Positions 10,307-21,830 of a DNA stretch of 64,000 nucleotides are shown piece after piece; positions within the stretch are counted from its first letter, which is position 1, and each line of letters opens with the position of its first letter. Origin of the DNA: Gymnorhina tibicen (taxonomy: Eukaryota > Chordata > Aves > Passeriformes > Artamidae); the NCBI GenBank assembly GCA_013399875.1, contig VXAZ01006315.1, positions 234,184 to 298,183 on the forward strand, in the 5' to 3' direction. A program made the position numbers and the translations under genes. The notes under the pieces were generated by a model. It saw only the letters and a program-made list of their open reading frames with translations, was not told the DNA's origin and searched no databases.

Positions 10307-12489
10307 GTATGTAATAGCATAAATGAAACTACTTTATATTGCCAGCTCTCTGGCTTATGGTCAGTATCATTTAAGATCTTTATTTCACAGAGAAAGGACA
10401 ATGATAAATCAATTGGTTTCTAGTTCTTAGAAACGTTGATAACTTTTAACTTGAAGTTTATATCTTGTTCTGATGAAAACTAAAGTTTGAAAGTGGTATG
10501 ACCTTTGCATTTCTTGTAACAGCCAGGTAACCCAATGTTATTATTAACAAAGTATTTATAAATGTTCTTGTTCTGGGCTGACAAGTAACATGTACTGTGT
10601 TATCAGTTGGCTCTCTCCTGCATACCTTCTTAGGGAAGTAAATAGCTGGCACACTTGGAAACCTCTGGTTAAGATAATCTGGGGACAAGAGCAAGGAAAC
10701 TGGAGGTGCTGGAGATAGATAGGCATGATATCTGGCAAATACCTGCCTATACTATTTGTGGTTATAGCCTTTGCTTTTTATTCCTCCCTAAACATTAGCC
10801 CTGTTAAGAATTTTAGGTGAAAAGTTAAAGGAAAAGGTTAAGATCAGTTCCTTTCACCTTTTTTGCAGCTGGTAGTTCTAAAACATAAAGAACCTCTATG
10901 ACAATATAACTCAGAGACAGGAGAGAAAGAGAAAAAGTAAATCAAAAGGACAGTGACATTTGCTACTAGACTCTTAAAAAGCATAAGAACATCTTAAGAT
11001 GCCTTTGGTACATGACCACCTTCTAAAAAATACAGAAGACTTTGAGAGTGAGTTGCCAAAATATTTTTTAAAAGCTAGACACAGTTTCTTCCATTTTTGG
11101 TGTATTCTGCAGAATGTACTCTAATGTACTCTGCTATCCAGTCTCATGACAGACACATTCTGTTTTCTGTCCCCCCAGCTACAGAAATACACATGTGTTT
11201 TACACAACAGATTCTCACAGAAGTGAGCTTAGCACAATGGCCTCTCTCCTGCTCCACATTCTTGATGCAGCTGGTTGGTCTGATTTTTTTGCTCCTCTAA
11301 TCAAAGCACTCAGCACATGTGGCCCTGAGCAGGGTAGTGATCGTTCTACAGTGCTGTAGCCAAGGCAAGAAGGGACAATTTTTCTGTACTTCATAGCATG
11401 TCCTTTGAAATAAAAGAGCCTTGCCAGAGACACACTGAAGAGCTGCAGCCTGACTCTGATCCCCTGTGCCATGTGTGGACCCCTGTTTTTCAAGGAAATA
11501 CTCCCCATCATGAGTCCTAGCATGCCTCCATCTATCAATAGCAAAGAGAAAGTCACCTGCAAGGTGTACAAACGTCATGTGGTGAACAGCTGATTTTCCT
11601 AAACATTGAGTCCTTCCTTTCTTCTTTCAGAGAGTCCTCAATAAGACCAGTCTCGGACATTTTCCAAAGTAAATGGTACACTGGGCTAAGTTCCCATATT
11701 AAGTATGAGCTTCATGGGCCATGTCAGCCACAGGTTTTACTTGTGATACCTACACTCTAATGTAACACAGCTAAAAAGCTACAACTACCTAGGAAGAATA
11801 AAAAAACCTCAGTTTGCTCTAGTATAGATTGTCTCATGCCTGTACTGGCAAAATTATAATAAATTGATAATAATCTGTCACTTTGGGTGGATCACATGTC
11901 TTTTTTTTTTTTTTTTGAGTGACAATATTTTAAAATAAATCAAGTGGAAAAAAGATTAATTATCTCTGCATAAAAATAAATGCATGCATTATTAAATGTT
12001 GAAATATGATTTTATGCACATTTTGCTGTGCCCCAGTACCAAGTAAATATCATGGAGTCATTGTATGAGTGCACACAAATGAAAAATTATGACAGGTAAT
12101 CTCTTTCATGTGTTTTGCCTTTGGGTGGGGATTGTCTGTGAAAATGGTATGATTTTCTAAAACTGAGTCATCTGTATGCAAAACAGCTAGAAATAATACT
12201 ATAACAGAGGCTCTAAGATTACAGTATTCATATATTTAAAAGCCTTTTTCTTCCTAAGAGGCCAGTGTTTATAAACATGTGAAAATCCTTGTAACATGCC
12301 TGACAATGAGACTACACTTAAATTTGATATTGGTTAGGTGAAGTAGGAGCCAAGGTTTCCCAAGACAGAGCACCTCTTTGGCATTCTTCTATCCAAACCC
12401 AACGTGATAGACAAGGTGAAGAATATATTTTCCCCTTCCTCCTCCTCTCTTGAAGGTCAAATCATTACTCTGGTCACTTCACGAGACTG
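10307..12489. other. intron-like unique sequence with two strong acceptor-like sites
   Basis: Downstream of the exon candidate, two good + strand acceptors stand out. One ends at 11178 (TTTTCTGTCCCCCCAG) and is followed 44 bases later by a GTGAGC donor with all frames open. The other ends at 11630 (TTCCTTTCTTCTTTCAG) and is followed by about 43 open codons, with AATAAA motifs at 11797 and 11858. Neither peptide is recognisable. A T16 run occupies 11901-11916. An overlapping minus-strand open frame (11215-11571, 118 codons) shows no family. Confidence 0.3.
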
Positions 12490-12857
12490 TCATGCTGACA
12501 AGCCTGTTAAGCTCTGACAAAACCTCTTGCCCAGTATCCTGTCTCTGAGAGGGAGCAGTAACAGACACCTGGCAAGAGCTTGAACAGCATGACCTGCTGC
12601 CAGGTACACTGTCCTAGCTGTTGGTCTTTGGCAGCCTAATGCCTTCCTGAGCCTGTGGCTGCATCTGGACAGTGCCTGACAGCCACTGCCAGATGCAGTA
12701 GTGTACTGTTCTTCAGTCTTTTCTTCAGCCTGTAAGGGTTGCAATTTACTATAACTTTCTGTGCCTTCCTCTGGGAGAAGCAGGTCAAATAACAGAGGAT
12801 GTCTGCTTTTGATGGCCAAAAAAGTCTCCTTCAATGCCCTCCTTTCTTGGAGAGCAC
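12490..12857 (-). other. open minus-strand stretch after an acceptor-like site
   Basis: On the minus strand a pyrimidine-rich acceptor (CTTTCTGTCCTGCTCCTG...CATTCAG) is followed by an in-frame open run of about 122 codons to a stop at 12490. The peptide has acidic and basic segments (ALQERRALKETF, QAEEKTEEQ) and a leucine-rich end. It contains no methionine, so it could only be an internal or terminal exon, not a stand-alone gene. A 15-bp hairpin (12659-12698) lies inside. No family recognised. Local base composition is higher in GC than its neighbours, which alone lengthens open frames. Confidence 0.15.
12659..12698. repeat. short near-perfect hairpin
   Basis: CTGCATCTGG (12659-12668) is the exact inverse complement of CCAGATGCAG (12689-12698). 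Inside it, after one bulged A, CAGTG pairs with CACTG, leaving a nine-base loop. The stem is 15 bp with one bulge. It is too short for a typical pre-miRNA; its role is unknown. Confidence 0.75.
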
Positions 12858-12899
12858 CTGAATGTGCTCGACAGGAGCAGGACAGAAAGATGGGCAAAG

Positions 12900-15800
12900 A
12901 GCCCTTTCCGCAGTATGGGGTGGAACAGGCAGAAATGAGTCACTAAAGCTGTGTTTCTGTTTCTAAAAGAGACTGACTTAGGAGAGGAGTTTAGCTGCTA
13001 GCACAGTCTGGTACTGTTTTGGCCTGTGCCAGCTAGCACCCTCTGAAATACTGCCTGAGCATGGTGCAAGCAATAGCACGTGCCAGGCTATTCCCAGGCT
13101 ATTCCCAATAGATCCCTACCCTTGAACACAGCCCTTTTTCTAGTTTTAGACAACTTCAACTGGAAAAAAAAAAAAAAAATTAGAGCTGTATGATCACCAC
13201 ATGAAACACAAAGGAGACCCAGAGCCAGCTCTGTGTAGTGTGAACCCTGCCATTTGGCGCAGGGTATGGGAACAGTCCCTGCCCTTAAGTCACTTCGCAG
13301 AATAAATGGATCCAGAGAGACTGGGAAGCTAATGAGAAAATCAGCAAGCACACCTCAGAACTCAGAGATGTTATGAAGAGTGGGTTTTTTATGAACCTGA
13401 GTAGCTGCATGGAACTGGTTGTACGTCAGAAACCACCACACCGATGGAATAAGAGAAAGTCTGAATCCAACACCAAGATAATTAGGATACTTCTAAACCT
13501 TGTTAATATCTATTCCCTCTCAGTATGATCTTCTCTACTTTAAAACAAGTTTATTCCCATAGTTTATCATTAACATCCCAAAAATGTTAAAGCTTAGCCA
13601 AACTCAAGCTAATGAAGCCTTCACAGAGTCATCCTGAGGTCTCCACTAGACCCATGCTCTGACACACTCAGAGAACACTGGATAGAGCTGTAAATTTCAG
13701 CTGTCCTGAACATGCACCTTGCTCCACAGAATATACTATTAGTAAAATTGTACTCACTCTTCTCTGTGTGAGTTGTCTTCTATACTACTTCCTTGTAAAC
13801 TAGTTCAATTTAAACTTCTATTTCCATTAAACTTCTATAGCATGGTACTCAGGAATAGGGCCTGAGTCACACAAAATGTGTAATGCAGTCTTCAGAGGCT
13901 GATAGACAAGAGATACAAGGAACTTTTCCTTAATCAGAGTTATAGTGGCCATAAATTTCTCCTCAAAAGAACATTGGTCTTCCCGATTGTCTCTCATCAT
14001 AATCCTGATTCAACCAAGTTCTGCCAAGCTGTGCTAAGGACCGTTTTCAGACAACTCAGTTTCACACACTGAATTTAACTCCATCTTTTCCAGACTCTTC
14101 CTACTGGCTAGCACAAGCTACATGTGGTGAAATACATGTTGGTTCTTTCAGTTCCTTGTTTTCAAAAATCTGAATATGTTTCTTCAGAAAATTGAAAAGT
14201 TATCTCTCAGCAGACATAAATTCCTGTAACCATATCATCTGTCATTGAATTAATGCATTTTGCAGTACAACTTATCTCATAAAAGTTGATTTCTCATCTC
14301 TTGAACAAGATATATTCAATCAGAAAGAAGAAACAAGAAATATATGAGCATTTAAAAATGAGATGTGTTTGATGAAAGCACTGCATATCATACATACGTA
14401 TAAAAAATATTCAGACTTTTTCATTCATCCTCTCAGTGGCCACTTCATTCCTACAAAAGATAGAAGAAGCCAGGATAAATATAGATACATAATCTGAAAA
14501 AACCAAGAAATCTCAAAGGTGCTATATATATATATAAATATATAATTGCTTCAGATGCCTCTTTCTGTAAATCCAGAACCCTGTCAGTGCTTTCCAACAC
14601 TTCATCAATTTGTTGTGGAGAATGAAATAGAATGCTAACTTGGGAGGGTTCCTTTTTTTCCATTGGCATCCTCTGGTGCCAGTAAATCACTCAACCCCTC
14701 GGCTGTCACAGCAGAGAAGTCAACATATTGAACTTAGCTAGACAAACTGGGGCCTAATTTGAAGCATTCAGCTGAGCTCTTATTCCACATGTGGAATATT
14801 CACAGTGAGAACATTAATAAAATTCATGAGCATGATGAGAAGAGGCAAAACCAATCCCTTGAGTAAAAAAAAGAAAGGGAATTGGCTCATTTCCTGGTTG
14901 AGAGTAGTTAACAACATGCAAATTATTTTTCTCTATTGCAAATGGCATCTCCTAACATGCAGGTCAAAGCTGACTGATAATAACAGTATATGCTCAAGAA
15001 AAAAGATTTTAGATGGTCAGAGCCTATAATATGGTGGAATCACTGTTTTCACTCTCTTCCTCAATGCATCTACAGAAGCATAAAGCAATTCCTCATAGCA
15101 TACATTAGCAACTTGATGCACAGGGACTTTACACTGTGACACCAATTAAGCTTAATAAAAGTTCTACAACTGAATTCCCTCATGCCGTCAGCTGAAAATG
15201 TACTTGTAATGTGTTTGAACTCATTTCCCTCCACTAATTTTTCTCTGTAAGTTTTTTACCTTTTATGTCATTAAAAATTGCAGAACAATTTGCATATTTT
15301 GTAGTCACTATGTCCATGTTTCTTAATCATGTGGTTTTCCTCCTTAATTGAATTTCAAGAGAATTGCTCTGCATGCTGTGATGGATAGGGCAGAAAGTGT
15401 TGACATATGGCACTGATCTCCACCACCATCAGCATCTGCCAAATTGGATCCTGAGTTTGTTCATTTGTGGAAGGTTCTATTAATTTACTTACTGCCTTCA
15501 CTTTTTTCTGACCATGTTTTGCATCTTGTTTTTCTCTAAGTGCTCTTCTCCTCCCTGCTTTTTACCTACTATCTTGACTTTCTTCTCAACTGCATAATCA
15601 ACAGAGTATTTTCTCATTATATATTAATGGCCTGCGTGTTTCCAAAGCTTTTATCAGATCTTTTTAATTGGAAAAATAACCCCCACATGTGGGGAAGCCA
15701 AATCACGGGTCTTCAAAATAGAGCTCTTCCTTTTTATCAGTGACACCTACCTTGTTCATTTAACCATTTACGTAAGATTATATGCCATTCTGGATAAGTT

Positions 15801-16103
15801 CTGTCTTCTTGTAAGTTTCATGGTGTACAGGAGAACTTCAGGACATTTTTCTGTTTTTACAATGCAGCTGTTGAGATTGCATTTTGACCAAATGCATTGA
15901 AGAGAAATGTGCAAGCATTTATTACAAAAACACTAGTTTTGTGTTTGATCTTATATCCAATCATTCTAGTAGGAGAAGAACTCAATCTGGCTCTGTCTTG
16001 TGTGTCAAGGAGTAGCAAGAGCAAACCACTGTAGAAGGTAAGAAAAACAAAGACAAACCAACCACAACACGCTGGGAAGAATGTTCCATCAACAACTCCA
16101 TAC
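12900..16103. other. unique sequence with small simple repeats
   Basis: No gene seen. Contents: an 11-bp tandem pair CCAGGCTATTC at 13083-13104, an A16 run at 13164-13179 and a (TA)n-like patch at 14523-14544. Open frames are short. The stretch 14150-15350 is strongly AT-rich. Confidence 0.5.
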
Positions 16104-16229
16104 CTGGGGAAGAGGTGAAGAGGTCCAGGAACCATCCAGAGAGTCTCGTCAGGAGCAGCAGGAGATGGGATGAGGGAAAAGACTAAACTGGGCTGTGGCA
16201 TAGCCCCAAGAGTCATTGAGGAGGTAGGG
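16104..16229 (-). other. weak candidate exon, 126 nt
   Basis: On the minus strand an acceptor-like CACCTGCCTTCAG precedes, and a CCCCAG|GTATGG donor follows, a 126-base segment that is open in one frame (part of a 134-codon open run at 15857-16261). The peptide is proline- and serine-rich. The acceptor tract is only moderate. No family is recognised; chance is the likelier explanation. Confidence 0.1.
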
Positions 16230-19027
16230 CTGAAGGCAGGTGTGCTAACAACATAGCTCAACCAGAGAATGAAAGGCCCAGGTCTGAGCCTACAGGGAGT
16301 TCCTGGATGTGGGCAAAGGGTGGAGGTCCAAGATGATGCTGGTCAGATCTTGTAAGATCTATTGGTATACTCACAGTCCTGACAGTGGGGTCTTCCATGA
16401 ATTTCTTAGTGCCAGGTTTTTCATCTGTGTCACCTAATTCATACCTACTTCATAATTAGAATCTAGTGAGCTCTTTAAATGTCTTTAGAAACTTGGCTCC
16501 AAGTGCAAATGGTACTCAGCTGTTAGGCACCTAAGAAGCTTTCAAACACATTTCTAAGGTCAGTGAGGCCATTTAGCTGGTGAACAAATGTTTGCATTGC
16601 ATGTTAGCTTTTAATCTGTCTCTTACCTTTGTTGTCTTCAAGATGGCATTCTCATGATGATTAATTAGCCCACACCTGTATTGCAGGCGAAGCGCAAAAA
16701 TGTCTTCAAACTGCAAGCAGTTATGCTAGGAGTCATTTTACATGCTAATGCTAACATTAGAATTGATCTTTACACCATATAAACTGGTGAAAGAGACCCA
16801 GTAGTGACCGTTCAGAATTTCTCTACTTCCATGTGCTTTTGCTTTAATCAGTTTTTCTGCAGAAAAGTTTCCTTACAGTGTTTCAGTAGGTGAGACAGAG
16901 GAGCAGTGGCAAGTAAGCATGAACATCAGATATGCGAAACTTGGTAACAGATCTGTATTTTTTGGGGGATAAATAGCCTGAGCCCCCACAGTGCTTCATG
17001 AACCCTCTCAGGATAGCCAGAACAGTGTGTGAGAGCACGAATATGAGATGAGACTGAGTTCAGGTGGAATGTACTTTGTAATGGATAGGGACTCCATGTG
17101 ACAGATTGTTTTGCACTACCGATCTTGCAATTCCAAATGCCATTATCCTGTTTGACTTAAGAATTGCAGCTGACACATTTGGCAGGGCATGGAGGGCTTC
17201 TGAAGAAGAAGACGACTGTCATATTTGGAAAGTAAAAATGGCAAGGAATACGGATCAGCTTCTGATGCATTCCTTGATGTCTATATCTAGAGAATATTAT
17301 GCATGTATTTGTCATTTTCAAGGTTCATTTTGGATTTTTAACAGTTCATCTATGTGGCTATATAGCTGAGTTACTAATTTTGTAGTAGTGCTATCTTTGG
17401 AAGGTGAACCATTACTAGCTGATTGCTATAGCAGTATGTTGAGCCAAATATATTCTGACATGACTGCTTTGGTCATAGCAGCCACAAAGGTCTGTTTATG
17501 AGACTTTCAGACAGCAATTCACATCTTCGCAATGCTCAACAATTTCTATTTCAGGTCCCTGTATCCAGGCTTGGCTCAACACTGCGTTACTCCACAATTA
17601 TGCTGGTAGAATTAATTTGGACAAGTTGGTATAAACTGGAAGAACACAACGATAAAACAGGCTTCCTATTCTTATTTTCAGGACAGTAAGGCTACCTCCC
17701 TATGATAAGGATGAACAGAAATATCCTGTTCCAAATTACTTCCTCAGCATGTGTTTTTCCCTTGTTGCTTTGGATCTTTGAAGCTTTTAAACATTTGCTG
17801 TATGTTTCTGAGCACCCCTATTGGATTTGTCTGTTTTGGTTTTTCCCACAGAAAACTGACATTAAGTGGTTCTTTTCCCAGCAGTAATAATCTCATTTAC
17901 CATAAATTATTTTATTTGGAATACCTTGGAGATGCCTTAATGCTTTTACATAATGAAAGGACCATTTATTTCCAAATATTATAAAGTTGTTTTCAATTTT
18001 TTTTCCTCATTTTTAAAGTGGAAATCCTTGGATTGGATGGGGAAGGAATTGCTTTTATGAAATAAATCAGTTATACAAGTGTATGTATAACTTATGTGCA
18101 GGCAGAGAAACAAGGAAATGTCTATTTCTTAAACCTATAAAGGAAAATATGAAATTTGTATCAATAAATAAACTGAAAAGTACACAAAACAAGTGAACTA
18201 TGCATTAGGTTGAGTTTTCCATTGACATTTACATTAAAGTGTGCAGTTGTTTGCATGAAAGAGATGTCTGATAATAAGGCACGTTTTCAAAATCTAACTT
18301 GCACCAACATGACTTTGATTTTTAAGCAAGTCTGGCAAAGGGAAGAACCTGCAGAGGGAGGGTGAGGTAATGATACAGGCATGTGCATTTTTTTTTTACA
18401 TAAACCAAGCAATAGAATGGTCAGGTAGGACTGTTCACTATATACTGGAAAGAGGATACACAAGGTGCTGCAGCAGCGTGAAAGTAAGGGAACACAATTT
18501 TGGTTCCTTCATCTTTATGGAATACATTCCAGATGTGGAATTATTCTGTGACCATCTGAACAGCCCTAGTGTATCTTCTGGAGAAAAGAACCAGCTGGCC
18601 CAGTCCAGTTCCATGGTTCCCACTGAGCAGCTGGGATCTGCTTTGGCAGCTTGTGCCAGACTGTGATTTCCAATGTGACTCTAAATAAGCAATCCTCTCA
18701 AGCTGCATAGATGACAGTTGGGAGATTAAAAGGATTTAGCACTGTCCCATGAGCACTTCTTAAATCCAGGTCAAGTGTAGAACAGGTGCACACGTTGGTT
18801 CTTCAGAAAGACCATGTGACCAGTGGCTGTGCAATGGGAAACTGCATGCCTAGGTAATGGACCAGGCAGCAGCGAGGCAGTGGACCATCATATGGAAAGG
18901 GTGGATTGTGTAGCACAGAGAGGCTGAATGGGATCTGGGCCAGGGATGTGAATTTTTTTATATAAACACCACAAATTTTATTTCTGATTATTTGTTTGGT
19001 TCCTTGTGGCTGCCTTCAGTTCATGAC
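16230..19027. other. unique sequence; ancient repeat trace
   Basis: No gene seen. TTAGGCACCTAAGAAGCTT at 16523-16541 recurs at 46866-46884 with one mismatch, suggesting a decayed interspersed repeat. Acceptor-like sites end at 17554 and 17841 (TTTTTCCCACAG), but neither is followed by an open exon with a good donor. Confidence 0.45.
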
Positions 19028-19866
19028 TTAGACCTCGACAGACTTGAGACGTGGGCTGCTGCAAACCATGTGACATGGCCTGGGCAAACCATCTGAAATT
19101 CCAACACAGCCAAGTGCCAGGTTCTGCACCTGGATCAGGGCAATCCTAAAGACATGTTTCATGGGGAATGGATTGAGAACAACTCTGCCAAGAAGGACTT
19201 TGGGGATAAGAAGGACTTTGGGGATAAGATAATGAGCCAGCCCTGTGCACTCACAGCCGAGAAAGCCAACTGTACACTGGGCATCCAGAGCCCCGTGGGC
19301 AGCAGTTGTGGGAGGGGATTCTGCCCCTCTGCTCCGCTCTGGGGAGACCCACCTGGAGGCCTGCATCCAGCTCTGGGGTGCCCAACACAGAAAGAATGTG
19401 GACCTGGTGTAGTTGGTCCAGAGAAAGCCAAGAAGATGATCAGAGGGCTGGACCACCTCTCCTTGAGGACAGGCTGAGAGAGCCTGGAGAAGACAAGGCT
19501 CTGGGGAGGCCTTATAGCACCTTCCAGTACGTGAAGGGAGCCTACAGGAAAGTTGGAGAGGGACTTCTTAGAAGGACATGTAGTGATAGGACAAGGTGGA
19601 ATGGCCTTAAGCTGAGAGAAGCCAGGTTTAGGTTAATTATTAGGAAGAAATTCTTTACTGAGAGTGATGAGGCACTGAAACAGGCTGCCCAGAGATGTTG
19701 TGGATGCCACATCCCTGGAAGTGTTCAAGACCAGGTTGGATAGAGTTTTGAGCAACCTGGTCTAGTGGAAGGTGTCCCTGCCCATGGCAGGGAGGGTTGG
19801 AACTAGATAATCTCTAAGATTTCTTCCAATCTAAACCATTCTGTAATTACATGATTGTATGATTTG
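19028..19866 (+). mobile_element. CR1 LINE 3' fragment
   Basis: It starts within the C-terminal reverse transcriptase region (GACCTCGACAGACTTGAGA..., then AACACAGCCAAGTGCCAGG) and runs through the conserved 'CACCTGGAGGCCTGCATCCAGCTCTGG' region and the 3' UTR to degenerate octamers (CATTCTGTA, GATTGTATG) near 19838-19866. Reading frames are broken many times. An internal 18-bp unit (AAGGACTTTGGGGATAAG) is tandemly doubled at 19193-19228. It lies on the same strand as the copy at 3920-5460 and lacks that copy's RT palm region. Confidence 0.9.
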
Positions 19867-20274
19867 ATACCTAGGAGAGAGCATGGTAAATGTGTATAGG
19901 TGCATACAGGAGTCAGTTTTCTGTTTAAACAGTTATTAGTACTGTTCAGCAAATGCACTTTATTCCCATCTGACAGGAATGAAAAGCTACCACAAACACA
20001 GCTCGGTGGATTTGATGTTCTGGGCATACAGCCTTTTTTTTTGGGCCATTCCTAATTGAAAGACATTGTCCCACTGGTGATTGTCAGACTTCTTCCTATG
20101 TGAAGGGCTAGCAAAATTGAAGCCAGAGTTATAAATCAATGTTTACCCCATGAGTCATGGCACACATTAGAAATCATGCATGACACTATCAAAAAACTTC
20201 CTTTACTTAATTGGCAGTAAGGCTTGAAGAATAATTAATAAAAAGTTCAGATTTCCCAGGCTGTAATGATTTTG
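19867..20274. other. unique sequence, no gene seen
   Basis: AT-rich, with a T10 run at 20033-20042 and a homeodomain-like TAATTAATAAAA at about 20232. No open frame of note. Confidence 0.45.
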
Positions 20275-20414
20275 CTTTGATCAGTCTACCTTCCCATCAC
20301 TTCAATGATGAGGTTGTCTCCTATGAACCTTTGATCACTCGACTTTTATGGAAGTAGTTGCTAGCATTTACATTTGTTCTTGTTCTCATCTATCACTGTC
20401 ATTCTCCTTTGATG
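20275..20414 (+). promoter_or_regulatory. cluster of three TCF/LEF-like motifs
   Basis: CTTTGATC at 20275-20282, CCTTTGATC at 20328-20336 and CCTTTGATG at 20406-20414 all lie in the same orientation within 140 bases. TCF/LEF factors of the Wnt pathway bind the consensus CCTTTGAT(C/G). An AT-rich homeodomain-like site lies 40 bases upstream. Motif clusters of this kind occur in enhancers, but without conservation or chromatin data it is only a candidate. Confidence 0.25.
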
Positions 20415-21679
20415 GGACAATTTTTTTTAAAAATTATGTGTGTATTAAGAGTGCTGTGTTACTGCTGCAAAGCTAAACATCCCACATGAATCATAAATAA
20501 TTACTGGTATATTTTGTCTTCCTACGTACTTGGAACACATGTACATTTTTCAGGTTAACTGACGTGATTTTGTGTTGGAGAAAGTGAATGCAAAAGTAAT
20601 TAGGAACAGTTTAACAGTGGGACTGGAGGATTTTTATGTCACTGGATCAGTTTTGCAAATAGTGTGAATGTCTAAGGTTCAACAGCTGAGCAGGCACATA
20701 AGTAGCAGTGGACATGCTCTAGGAAGCTGCAGTATACGAGAAATAGAATCTCCTCCACTCACCCAGCAGTAGATACTGCAGTATCTACTGCTTTTTACTT
20801 TGTGATGTCAAAATAGTGTGCAAACCTTTGCATTCAATATATGTGCTACACAGAAGATACAATTAAGAGGAAGAGCCACACTGATTTTTCCCGTAAGAAT
20901 TCTACTTTTAATATTCTTAGCTCTGAGACAGCCAAGTTATTAGCTATCAGTAGAGGTTGCAGGATGTTTGAACTCTGCATTTTAGTGACAAGAAAGAGAG
21001 ATTGATGGGAGTTCTCTGCTGACAGAAAGCCCATTTTCATTTTTGCTTTTAAAGGAAAGAGCCACATTTCTTGTAATTTGCAAGACAGCCATCAGCTACA
21101 TATAAGGAAAAGAATATATATTCAGCCTCCCTTCTGAGCTATGGCATCCTGGTTGTCACACCTACTGGCAAATGAGCATTCAAAAGCACTGCACTGCTGT
21201 GTTTGTTGAGCAGTTAAGTGCAGACTTCAGTATACTGGGACTTCATAACTCACCCACTCCACCCTCCAGTTAACCCACATGATGACTTTGCATTCTCCTC
21301 CTGGGCTTCTGTCTTGTATGTTTTTCCCCTGCTGCAGATAGTTTCACAGAAATCTGTGTTGAAACAAGGTCAGCCCGTGTCCTTGATCAAACAGCTCTTC
21401 CCAAGTGAAGCTTGCCTTTGGGAGCTTGGGCTGTGGGCAGTGAAACACTGCACAAAACCACTCTGTGTCTCCACTGGTCTGTGTGCACAGATCTGTCACA
21501 GTGACTTGTATTTGCCCTGAAAGCTTGTCTGGCACCTTTTGATTGATTGTGCAATGATTAATTTCCTCTTTTACTTTTCCCAATCCACACTTACCAGCAC
21601 TGACAAGAGACTCCACACAGAGCCTTTTAGCCTGTGTGTTTTTTGTAAGGTAGTGCATAACTCCTAGGTTCCTGTATTT
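20415..21679. other. unique sequence, no gene seen
   Basis: A + strand open stretch at 21218-21520 (100 codons) crosses a moderate acceptor-like site (TTTTTCCCCTGCTGCAG, ending about 21340), but its possible donor (AAG|GTCAGC) is weak. Nothing else is supported. Confidence 0.4.
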
Positions 21680-21830
21680 CATAAAGTCACAGAAGATCTC
21701 AGGTTGGAAGGGACCTTTAAGGATCACTGAGTCCAACTCCCTGATCTTCACAGGAAAACATATAACTAAATCATATCACTAAGGGCATCATCCAGATGCT
21801 TTCTTGTGAACTGTAGAATTCTCAATAGCA
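21680..21830 (-). mobile_element. CR1 LINE 3' end fragment, minus strand
   Basis: Reading + strand left to right this is the inverse complement of a CR1 tail: 'CAGGTTGGAAGGGACC', 'GAGTCCAACTCCCTG', then 'ACTAAATCATATCACTAAGGGCATCATCCAGATGCT'-type spacing, which matches the CR1-Y/H type of subfamily rather than the other copies here. It is the only CR1 on this strand. The inner limit is approximate. Part of the minus-strand open frame at 21344-21751 is this repeat. Confidence 0.85.

Noticed and set aside
16016..16060. AAG|GTAAGA donor at about 16039 on the + strand
   Set aside because: The only nearby acceptor (ending ATTCTAG) gives a segment closed in all three frames.
19028..19743. Four overlapping open frames of 90-145 codons on both strands
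   Set aside because: All lie within a decayed CR1 fragment.
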